44,875 nucleotides of DNA from an uncultured Mycoplasmatota bacterium. GTDB lineage: Bacteria; Bacillota_I; Bacilli_A; RF39; UBA660. Position numbers and translations under genes: made by a program. The stretch covers positions 1-44,875 of the forward strand of contig CANPIX010000008.1 of NCBI GenBank assembly GCA_947574215.1, given 5' to 3'. Shown here in pieces: positions 1 through 6,138 of this stretch. The notes under the pieces are model-generated. The model saw nothing but the letters and a program-made list of their open reading frames with translations, did no database searches and was not told the origin of the DNA. Each line of letters begins with the position of its first letter. Position 1 is the first letter of the stretch.

Positions 1-136
1 CTACATTTATTCCTTCTTGTTTTGTTGTATACGCTATATACGCATAACTCACTCCAACAACCATACTAATTAGAAATAATAAAGCAACTCCTAACCATAT
101 TTTTTTTTCGTTTCTTTTAATATTTTCCCATTTCAT
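1..136 (-). CDS. N-terminus of an SYAYI-anchored surface protein (partial)
   Basis: Reading leftward from an ATG at 136 gives 45 codons that run off the window edge. The start of the protein is a short basic stretch (MKWENIKRNEKKIWLG), then a hydrophobic segment of about 18 residues that ends in VVGVSYAYIAYTT. A basic N-terminus, one hydrophobic span and an SYAY/SFAYF motif recur in other putative surface proteins of this window (14360-15937, 42748-43359). They resemble the signal/anchor region of TasA/camelysin-type exported proteins. The ribosome binding site is weak (AGAAAGCG). Most of the gene lies outside, so the function cannot be stated beyond probable export. Confidence 0.6.
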   Translation of the reverse strand, partial: MKWENIKRNEKKIWLGVALLFLISMVVGVSYAYIAYTTKQEGINV

Positions 137-308
137 ATTAATTTTCGCTTTCTAATTTCACATCATTTATGATGTATATATTTTTAATATTATACCATAA
201 CTTTTACATTTCTCCAATAATCTTTTTTATTCAAATTAATATATAAATTACTAAGTAAAATCATCTTATATTATATTGAAAACATATTGAATTTTTATTT
301 TTTTATTA

Positions 309-337
309 TTGACTTTTAATAAAAAAAATTATATTAT
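309..337 (+). promoter_or_regulatory. Promoter of the RelB-like antitoxin gene
   Basis: TTGACT at 309-314 and TATTAT at 332-337 are separated by 17 bp, which is the ideal sigma-A spacing. Transcription would begin near 344, and a ribosome binding site (AAAGTAGG) follows at about 347-353 before the TTG start at 364. Confidence 0.7.
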
Positions 338-363
338 TAGAATAGAAAGTAGGTTGATTTACA

Positions 364-621
364 TTGGCAAAAATTAACGAAGCCATCAATATGAGTTTTC
401 GAGTAGACAAAGATTTAAAAAAACAAGCAGATACTTTATTTAGAGATTTAGGTTTAAATACAAGCGTTGCTTTAAATATGTTTTTAGCACAATGCGTAAG
501 AAACCAAGCACTTCCTTTTACACCAACTCGAACGGAAAAGAATAATAGCAAAGAGGAAACCGCTGAAGAATTAAAATACACAAAAGCTGATGGCTACTAT
601 GATTTCGAAAGCATACTATAA
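364..621 (+). CDS. RelB/DinJ-family antitoxin, orphan
   Basis: This 85-residue protein has the RelB/DinJ ribbon-helix-helix pattern: the strand INMSFRVDKDLKKQAD, then a helical region (LFRDLGLNTSVALNMFLAQC) and the family's ALPF turn near residue 50. Such antitoxins bind DNA as dimers and neutralise a RelE/YafQ-type mRNA interferase through a C-terminal tail, here EELKYTKADGYYDFESIL. The TTG start at 364 is preferred to the ATG at 391. It is close behind the ribosome binding site and keeps the N-terminal strand that is usual in the family. No toxin gene follows: the next 150 bp hold no reading frame and the next gene is on the other strand. It has its own good promoter. It may be a lone remnant or may act on a toxin elsewhere. 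Confidence 0.85.
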   Translation: MAKINEAINMSFRVDKDLKKQADTLFRDLGLNTSVALNMFLAQCVRNQALPFTPTRTEKNNSKEETAEELKYTKADGYYDFESIL

Positions 622-774
622 GTTTTATTTTTTATCAGTATTTAAATGTTGTTTATAACTTTATTTATAAAGGATTACAACATTTTTTATTTTAAAAAAC
701 TTGCTAAAAATACTCATTCATTGCAAAAAGAACTTAAGAATATAAATTGTTCTTAAATTGCTTATATCTAAGAA

Positions 775-1392
775 TTAAAGGATTCTTCTAAACCCAACAC
801 ACTTATCTTCATCGTACACAAATTCAATTAAATCCATTCCATGAAACGTTCCATCAAACATAACTTCGTCATGATAATCCAAAATAAGTCGATCGTATAA
901 GTTATAGCCTTTGTTACAATACTTAGCAAGTAAAGATAATAAGGCAATATTGTGTGTTACAACCATAATATTGTTTTCTGGTCCTATTAAAGTATCTAGC
1001 AAAAAATCTTCCATACGTTTTTGAACATCTAGAATGGATTCCCCATGTTCTAACTTAAAATTAAAATCATGCTCTTGCATTCCTTTTAGATATCGAAATT
1101 CATTACTTCCTAAATTTCCTACAACTCGTTCATTCAATCGTTCATCCACAATTAAATCGATTCTTTTTTCTTCCGCAAAATATTTTCCTGTATTCATGGC
1201 CCCAAAATATTCAGAAGTATATACCACTTCGATTTCTTCTAAAACTTTCATTTTCGCAAGAGCAATAGCACTTTCTTCTCCTTTTTTGCTTAACATAGTT
1301 TGAATTCTTGCTCTTTTAAAGCTTGTTTTTTTAGGAAAAATAACATTAGTTTTGGAAACCAAATTGTTACTAACAAAATACAAATGTTTCAT
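775..1392 (-). CDS. Histidine-phosphatase-superfamily protein lacking the catalytic histidine
   Basis: The 205-residue protein follows the phosphoglycerate-mutase/histidine-phosphatase layout: N-terminal strand MKHLYFV, a LSKKGEESA helix start, a YTSEYFGAMNTGKYF segment (the usual SxxxRAxxTA region), LNER, a GES loop and VVTHN, where the second histidine normally sits. The signature RHG after the first strand is replaced by SNN at residues 8-10, so the phospho-accepting histidine and its arginine are missing. The enzyme is therefore probably inactive as a classical phosphatase, or has a changed role. The ATG at 1392 directly abuts the TAA of the upstream membrane-protein gene, with AGGAAGGA inside that gene as ribosome binding site. 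The two genes are probably translated from one mRNA. Confidence 0.75.
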   Translation of the reverse strand: MKHLYFVSNNLVSKTNVIFPKKTSFKRARIQTMLSKKGEESAIALAKMKVLEEIEVVYTSEYFGAMNTGKYFAEEKRIDLIVDERLNERVVGNLGSNEFRYLKGMQEHDFNFKLEHGESILDVQKRMEDFLLDTLIGPENNIMVVTHNIALLSLLAKYCNKGYNLYDRLILDYHDEVMFDGTFHGMDLIEFVYDEDKCVGFRRIL

Positions 1393-1905
1393 TTAGAAAA
1401 TCCTTCCTAAAATGCCATATGAAAAAATCAACATAATAATACCTGCTAAAACTACCCCTAAAAGAGCAGCAAATAAAGATTTCTTTTTATCCATGTCAAG
1501 AAGTGCTGCAATTAAACAGCCCATCCAAGCTCCTGTTCCAGGTATTGGAATACCAACAAACAAAAACAAACCTAAATATTTTAAATTTTCTATTTTATCT
1601 TTTTTAGAATTAGCTTTAGCCTCACACCAACCCACGATTTTTCCTAAATGACGCCATTCACGCATTTTGCGAAAAATAGGATTGATCAGCCAAAGAATAA
1701 AAGGAATTGGAATTATATTACCAATAAAACAGATAAAAAAGCTTTGCCACATCGGAAGTTCTAATAAACTTGCAGCTATTAAACCTCCTCGTAGTTCTAA
1801 AATAGGAACCATAGAAAGAAGAAAAATAATAAAATATTTCCCAAATAGACTTCCTGCAACTCCGCCAAATAAACCAATCATAAAATTTGCCAATTTTTGT
1901 GTCAT
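1393..1905 (-). CDS. Small multidrug export family (COG2426-type) membrane protein
   Basis: This polytopic membrane protein of about 170 residues matches the putative small multi-drug export family. It has a first hydrophobic segment ending in VPILELRGGL, a second around LPMWQSFFICFIGNIIPIP, a cytoplasmic basic loop (KMREWRHLGKIVGW), then LFVGIPIPGTGAWMG and a last membrane pair. The paired G-x-P-x-P-G motifs and the ELRGG motif are conserved in the family. Real transport activity has rarely been shown, so the name is only a family label. The ATG at 1905 is preferred because GGTGAT lies four bases before it. The in-frame GTG at 1914 and ATG at 1911 lie within or beside that site. It is the first gene of a two-gene unit with the phosphatase-like gene. 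Confidence 0.75.
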   Translation of the reverse strand: MTQKLANFMIGLFGGVAGSLFGKYFIIFLLSMVPILELRGGLIAASLLELPMWQSFFICFIGNIIPIPFILWLINPIFRKMREWRHLGKIVGWCEAKANSKKDKIENLKYLGLFLFVGIPIPGTGAWMGCLIAALLDMDKKKSLFAALLGVVLAGIIMLIFSYGILGRIF

Positions 1906-2011
1906 ATGCATCACCTATTTAAAATTTAATATTTACCCTTCTCAATTATTACCATTTTATCACAAAATTCATCGATTTACTATCTGCATTTTTATAAATA
2001 ACTGAAAACGA

Positions 2012-2043
2012 AAAAAATTACTTTTTAATTTAAGTAATTTTTT
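2012..2043 (-). terminator. Intrinsic terminator after the 386-residue gene
   Basis: A 12-bp inverted repeat (2012-2023 with 2032-2043, core AATTACTT / AAGTAATT, 8-nt loop) lies just past the stop codon at 2050. On the minus strand it ends in a run of T. Confidence 0.65.
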
Positions 2044-2049
2044 AGTCGT

Positions 2050-3210
2050 CTAGTGTTCTTTTTTTCTTCGAGAAACAACGTCAAAGATCTCTTCTTCAAA
2101 TTCTTTGTATTCTAAATTTTCGGTTTCCAAAGTTTGCATCTTTTTTGAATATTGCATAACCAAATTTTTAGATTCTTCCAACTGATAATCCAATTCCGCT
2201 ACTCTTCTTACAAGTTCATTATACTCTTTTAATAATTGGCTATAAGTAATATGTGCCTTTCCATTTTCCATTTTACAAGCTTCATTATTATACATCTCTA
2301 CCATATTAAGCATTTCTTTATCCATACTCATTGCGTCATCCATATCTTCTAAAGAGAATATTTCATGTTCTTTAATTCTCTCAGAAAAATTTTGAGCAAA
2401 TAATTTATACATATTAATTTTATTTTCTTTCTCTATATACCCTCTTACGGAAAATTGATAATCAGAAGAAACATCTAAAGCCACTCCTTTAATATGTTCC
2501 CCATATTTTTTTAAAGTTCTTATTTTATCTAACTTACTTTGAAGAGATAAGTATCTTTTACTAGATAAAGGTTTAACTAAATTTTCAATGAGTATACTAT
2601 TTGAAAAAGTTAAAATTTGATTCATCAACATACCTTTTAAACTAGAAAATTGATATTCATCGTTTGGAAATACGATGTTTGACATAGGCATAAATTCATT
2701 TCCACTTCGAATCAATCCAAGCAAAAAGAGATTACCATTATTATCTTTTTTAGCAATAAAATAATTACAAGGGTAATTTTTATCTAAACCTAACTGAAAA
2801 GTTTTACTTTTATCATATTTACATACAAATTCTATATCATTGGGATCAAAATAATAAATAAGACTTTCAAAAGATTTTAATTTCAACTCTATATGATCCG
2901 AAAAAAGAGAAGGAAATGACATATACCCTTCTTGTACCTTACGATAAACAGAATAACTATTTTCTAAAAATTCTTTTAATAAATCATAAGCATCTTGACT
3001 TTTAAATAAGTCTGTAGCTCGTAAATAATCAAGTCTCACACCAAGTAAATGTGGAATAGACTTCTCAGTAAACGAGAAAGATAATTTATCCCCATTTGTA
3101 AGATAAACTTGATAATTATTATAATGAAAAACATTATTTTCATATCGACTAATCAAATTTTTAATTCTTTCAATCAAATTGTCATATTCTTCTTTTGTTT
3201 TAATACTCAT
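2050..3210 (-). CDS. Unknown 386-residue protein under a poly-G promoter
   Basis: I do not recognise this protein with certainty. Residues 1-30 are helical. Residues 40-160 form a compact region with FTEKSIPHLLGVRLDYL and a later YFIAKKDNNGNLFLLGLIR strand pair. This resembles the HLLGL-type core of the PBECR/EndoU-like nuclease families found in phage and toxin proteins, but that match is tentative. Residues 300-386 are acidic/basic heptad helices typical of a coiled coil (YNELVRRVAELDYQLEESKN). There is no signal peptide or membrane segment. The ATG at 3210 has a ribosome binding site AAAAGGGGAG ending ten bases upstream. Its promoter contains a ten-base G tract between -35 and -10, so expression is probably phase-variable. 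That would suit a surface-active, toxin or defence role better than housekeeping, which is inference. Confidence 0.6.
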   Translation of the reverse strand: MSIKTKEEYDNLIERIKNLISRYENNVFHYNNYQVYLTNGDKLSFSFTEKSIPHLLGVRLDYLRATDLFKSQDAYDLLKEFLENSYSVYRKVQEGYMSFPSLFSDHIELKLKSFESLIYYFDPNDIEFVCKYDKSKTFQLGLDKNYPCNYFIAKKDNNGNLFLLGLIRSGNEFMPMSNIVFPNDEYQFSSLKGMLMNQILTFSNSILIENLVKPLSSKRYLSLQSKLDKIRTLKKYGEHIKGVALDVSSDYQFSVRGYIEKENKINMYKLFAQNFSERIKEHEIFSLEDMDDAMSMDKEMLNMVEMYNNEACKMENGKAHITYSQLLKEYNELVRRVAELDYQLEESKNLVMQYSKKMQTLETENLEYKEFEEEIFDVVSRRKKEH

Positions 3211-3240
3211 AATAAAACTCCCCTTTTCTAAAGCATTCGT

Positions 3241-3271
3241 ATTATACCCCCCCCCCGAAAGCTTTTGTCAA
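3241..3271 (-). promoter_or_regulatory. Promoter with a 10-G tract in the spacer (putative phase-variable switch)
   Basis: On the minus strand a perfect TTGACA (3271-3266) and a perfect TATAAT (3246-3241) are separated by 19 bp (3265-3247). The ten bases next to the -10 box are all G (C at 3247-3256 on the plus strand). Losing two G would give the optimal 17-bp spacing. Transcription would start near 3234, giving a leader of about 24 nt that carries the ribosome binding site for the gene at 2050-3210. Confidence 0.85.
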
Positions 3272-3288
3272 GTATTTATAATATTAGA

Positions 3289-3316
3289 AAAAGAACACAT
3301 GATTTTGTGTTCTTTT
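3289..3316 (-). terminator. Intrinsic terminator downstream of the sensor kinase gene
   Basis: AAAAGAACAC at 3289-3298 pairs with GTGTTCTTTT at 3307-3316 around an 8-nt loop. On the minus strand the hairpin is followed by TTTTTCTAATATT. It lies about 150 bp after the kinase stop and just before the -35 box of the next promoter, so it isolates the poly-G promoter from read-through. Confidence 0.75.
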
Positions 3317-3447
3317 AAAGTGTGAGTTTTGAGTTTATATGTTATTTAAATTGTATAGAGTTATCGTTATTTATATATTTTCTTTCTAAACGGTATACAT
3401 CCCTTCCTTTCTATGACTAAATCATAACAAAGGAATATGACAAAATT

Positions 3448-3464
3448 GTGAAGTTTAAGTGAAA
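3448..3464. promoter_or_regulatory. Candidate response-regulator direct repeat behind the kinase gene
   Basis: GTGAAG at 3448-3453 and GTGAAA at 3459-3464 are spaced 11 bp start to start. The same hexamer pair with the same spacing precedes the response-regulator gene at 5575-5591. Downstream on the minus strand, TATGAT, an AGAAAGGAAGG stretch and the terminator at 3289-3316 would delimit a short RNA, but no credible protein is encoded there. Confidence 0.4.
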
Positions 3465-3470
3465 CTTAGA

Positions 3471-4892
3471 TTACTTTACAATTTCAAAGTAAAAAGTAGT
3501 TCCATGCCCTTTCTTACTTTTAACTCCATATTTAAATTTGTGCATTTCTAAAATGTTTCGTACAATTGATAAGCCTATTCCAGTCCCTACAACATTACGC
3601 GTATGATTTTTTTCATTCTTATAATATTTATCCCAAATATAAGGGATATCTGAAGTTTTAATGCCTTTACCTGTATCAATGATTTCCACTAAAAAATATT
3701 TTTCGTATTCCACGATTCGAATTCGTACCTTTTTATCTTTTCCAGTATAATTAATAGCATTATTCAATAAATTGTAAATTACTTGATTCATCTTATTTTT
3801 ATCCGCTTTTACTATTGCTTTTTCTGGCAACTCCAACACAAACGTATACTTTTCCGTTTCTTTAATAATATCGTAACGATTTAAAACGCTGTTTATCTGT
3901 TCTACTAAATCATAAGTAGAAACATTTAATTTTTCACTATTGGCTTCTAATTTAGACAAATCAAGTAAATCGTTCACCAATATATTTAATCGATCCGTTT
4001 CTTCGATAATCACATTTAAATCCTTATTTCGCTTTTCCTTATTTTTATAAGAAATATCACGAACCATTTCGGCGTATGCTTTAATCATAGTAAGCGGCGT
4101 TTTTAAATCATGAGAAACATTCGATAATAAATCTCTTCGTAATTCATCAATACGTTTCATATCTTTACAAGTATTATTTAACGTTCTTGCAAGTTCATCA
4201 ATTTCCAAAGTTCCGTTTTCTTTAAATACAACATCGTAATTTCCTTTCCCCATTTCACGTGCTTTTTTCGTCATGTTAATAATTGGTTTCGTTATTTTCT
4301 TCGATAAAAAATAAGCAAGGAAGCAAGCAAACACTAATACTAAAAACATAATATAAATTAATTGACCTTTTAAAACAATACTAGTAGAATCAATATCTTC
4401 TAAACTACTATAAACAAAAACATAGCCAGTATTTACATAAATGCTGTATAAGTAAGCTTTCGTTTTGTAAGTCGGATTCACAAGCTTAACACCACTTTTT
4501 TTGGTTTCTTTATTTTTTAAACTATTTTTAATCTTATTAATACTAGCAATATTTTTATCTAGTCCACAACCAACTTGCAATGTATTATAAGTTACAACCG
4601 TTCCAAAATTCGATTCATATTCTATACAAACTCCATTTTGATAAGCTAAAGAAGTTAAAGTATTGTCCAAATTTTCTAAGCTGGTACTATCAATCTGATT
4701 TACAATTGTATTCATTTTTTTAATTTGATAATGTTCATAACTAAACTGTAAAAATAGGCCTTGAAAAACCCATAAAAAAACGATAATACCAATACTAAAC
4801 AAAATCAAATACAATAACGTCTTCATGTTCAGACTATTCTTTTTGGATTTTATAGTCTCTTTAATTTCTTGCCATCTATTCTTTGTATTCAA
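3471..4892 (-). CDS. Membrane sensor histidine kinase
   Basis: This 473-residue kinase has a first membrane segment at about residues 24-46, an extracytoplasmic sensor region of about 125 residues, and a second membrane segment at about 175-197. A HAMP linker (about 198-250), a HisKA domain and an ATPase domain follow. The phospho-accepting histidine is H261 in NVSHDLKTPLTMI. The N box is NLLNNAINYT near 375, the G1 box IIDTGKGI near 405 and the G2 box GTGIGLSI near 436. It would sense an external or envelope signal and phosphorylate the partner regulator. Its ATG overlaps the end of the regulator gene by 17 bp, so the two are translationally coupled. The sensor region matches no family I can name, so the ligand is unknown. 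Confidence 0.93.
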   Translation of the reverse strand: MNTKNRWQEIKETIKSKKNSLNMKTLLYLILFSIGIIVFLWVFQGLFLQFSYEHYQIKKMNTIVNQIDSTSLENLDNTLTSLAYQNGVCIEYESNFGTVVTYNTLQVGCGLDKNIASINKIKNSLKNKETKKSGVKLVNPTYKTKAYLYSIYVNTGYVFVYSSLEDIDSTSIVLKGQLIYIMFLVLVFACFLAYFLSKKITKPIINMTKKAREMGKGNYDVVFKENGTLEIDELARTLNNTCKDMKRIDELRRDLLSNVSHDLKTPLTMIKAYAEMVRDISYKNKEKRNKDLNVIIEETDRLNILVNDLLDLSKLEANSEKLNVSTYDLVEQINSVLNRYDIIKETEKYTFVLELPEKAIVKADKNKMNQVIYNLLNNAINYTGKDKKVRIRIVEYEKYFLVEIIDTGKGIKTSDIPYIWDKYYKNEKNHTRNVVGTGIGLSIVRNILEMHKFKYGVKSKKGHGTTFYFEIVK

Positions 4893-5538
4893 ACTTATAG
4901 CCTACTTTCCGAATTGTAACAATAAAATTACGATATTTCCCTAAACTATTTCGTAATGTTTTTATATGAGTATCTACGGTTCTATCATCGCCATAAAAAT
5001 CATAACCCCAAATATTCGTGAGTAAATTTTCACGAGATAAAGCAATATTTTTATTTTCAATCAAATAAAGCAACAAATCGTATTCTTTAGGTGTTAAACA
5101 AATTTCCTCTTTATCTAAGTATACTTCATGAGCATTGGAATCAATTTCTAAACCTTTAAACTTATAAAACGAATTATTGCTTTGGTTTCTTTTGGTTACA
5201 GCTTTAATACGAGCAACTAATTCTCTAGGGCTAAAAGGCTTTGTTACATAATCATCAACACCGATATCAAAACAAGTAAGCTTATCGTATTCTTCTGCAC
5301 GAGCAGAAAGCATAATAAAAGGAACACTACTAAATTTTCTGATTTCTTTAACAGCACTATACCCATCCATTTTAGGCATCATAATATCCATAATTACGAC
5401 ATCAAAAGAATTGTTTTTCACTTTCTCAATAGCTTCATAACCATCGCTTGCTTCTTCATACAATAGTTTCTCTAATTTTAAATATTCTTTTATAACATCA
5501 CGAATTAATTCTTCATCATCAACAATTAAGACTTTCAA
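4876..5538 (-). CDS. OmpR/PhoB-family response regulator
   Basis: The 220-residue protein has a receiver domain at residues 1-115. The acidic pair is D7/D8, the phospho-acceptor D51 (VVIMDIMMPKMDG), the switch residue S78 and the conserved lysine K100 (TKPF). A winged-helix effector domain covers about 125-220 with the typical LTPKEYDLLLYLIENK, DDRTVDTHIKTLRNSLG and TIRKVGYKFE motifs. It is the DNA-binding partner of the kinase encoded immediately downstream. Its own promoter carries two TTTCAC hexamers 11 bp apart next to the -35 position, as expected for autoregulation by this family. The ribosome binding site AAAGGAAGTGAT precedes the ATG at 5538. Confidence 0.95.
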   Translation of the reverse strand: MKVLIVDDEELIRDVIKEYLKLEKLLYEEASDGYEAIEKVKNNSFDVVIMDIMMPKMDGYSAVKEIRKFSSVPFIMLSARAEEYDKLTCFDIGVDDYVTKPFSPRELVARIKAVTKRNQSNNSFYKFKGLEIDSNAHEVYLDKEEICLTPKEYDLLLYLIENKNIALSRENLLTNIWGYDFYGDDRTVDTHIKTLRNSLGKYRNFIVTIRKVGYKFEYKE

Positions 5539-5555
5539 TTCATCACTTCCTTTGT

Positions 5556-5591
5556 ATTATAGTATATCGAATTTGTGAAAGACGAGTGAAA
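5556..5591 (-). promoter_or_regulatory. Response-regulator promoter with an 11-bp-spaced direct repeat
   Basis: On the minus strand TATAAT lies at 5561-5556. There is no good -35 box. Instead TTTCAC occurs at 5591-5586 and again at 5580-5575, starts 11 bp apart, with the nearer copy overlapping the -35 position. PhoB/PhoP/OmpR-class regulators bind such direct repeats and activate promoters with weak -35 boxes. Confidence 0.6.
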
Positions 5592-5614
5592 AAAAGAGAT
5601 TTTATTTATCTCTT
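5588..5614 (-). terminator. Intrinsic terminator overlapping the stop of the 165-residue gene
   Basis: AAGAGAT (5594-5600) pairs with ATCTCTT (5608-5614) around a 7-nt loop and is followed on the minus strand by seven T. The hairpin contains the last codons and the stop at 5602-5604. Confidence 0.8.
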
Positions 5615-6099
5615 CGTTCTAAAGTTAAACTAAAAGCCATAGTAAGTAAATCTTCCCCTTTAGTAATATCATCTTTGCTTTCGTCATAATGATCCCATTG
5701 TCTAAATAATACTCTTGGTCTTCTTCTAAAAACAATGCGTGGCGCATCGAGATCACTACCATAAGATTCTGAAATATAATCAATTGTTTTTTTTTGATAA
5801 ATTTCATCTATAAATGTATTTACAAAAATTTCACCATTCGCTATTTTTTCTCTTAGAACATAAGCATTTAAATAAAATCTAACTAAATTCCTATCGTTAG
5901 GATCAAAAGTTCTAGAATACAACCTTTTAAATTCTTCATTTAAGTTCAAAAAAACAAATGACTGTGAGCTATTCAAAAATTTTTTTGTCTCTTCTTCATT
6001 TAATTTTATGGCTAAAGGATAAACTTGATTTTCTAAAGATTCACGATACTCATTTAAAGTAACCATTTTATTTAATAATTTAATTTCTTTTTTCTTCAT
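5602..6099 (-). CDS. Hypothetical protein, 165 residues
   Basis: I do not recognise this protein. It is a soluble, charged, mostly helical protein without signal peptide or membrane segment. Its N-terminal half (MKKKEIKLLNKMVTLNEYRE...) looks helical, and its C-terminal half contains an arginine-rich strand (APRIVFRRRPRVLFRQWDHY) that could contact nucleic acid. That is only a compositional impression. The gene has a ribosome binding site (TAGGAGG) before the ATG at 6099 and ends in its own terminator. It lies between pheT and the two-component system and is probably a single transcription unit or the tail of the pheST transcript. Confidence 0.6.
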   Translation of the reverse strand: MKKKEIKLLNKMVTLNEYRESLENQVYPLAIKLNEEETKKFLNSSQSFVFLNLNEEFKRLYSRTFDPNDRNLVRFYLNAYVLREKIANGEIFVNTFIDEIYQKKTIDYISESYGSDLDAPRIVFRRRPRVLFRQWDHYDESKDDITKGEDLLTMAFSLTLERRDK

Positions 6100-6138
6100 C
6101 TTCTACCTCCTAAATTATTTATATTATAACACATAATT

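Noticed and set aside
306-581. Open frame of 91 codons opposite the RelB-like gene
   Set aside because: It lies antisense to a clear antitoxin gene with its own promoter, has no ribosome binding site and encodes no recognisable pattern.
3391-3420. Tiny peptide gene after AGAAAGGAAGG (minus strand)
   Set aside because: The ATG directly after the purine run gives only four codons and the spacing is too short.
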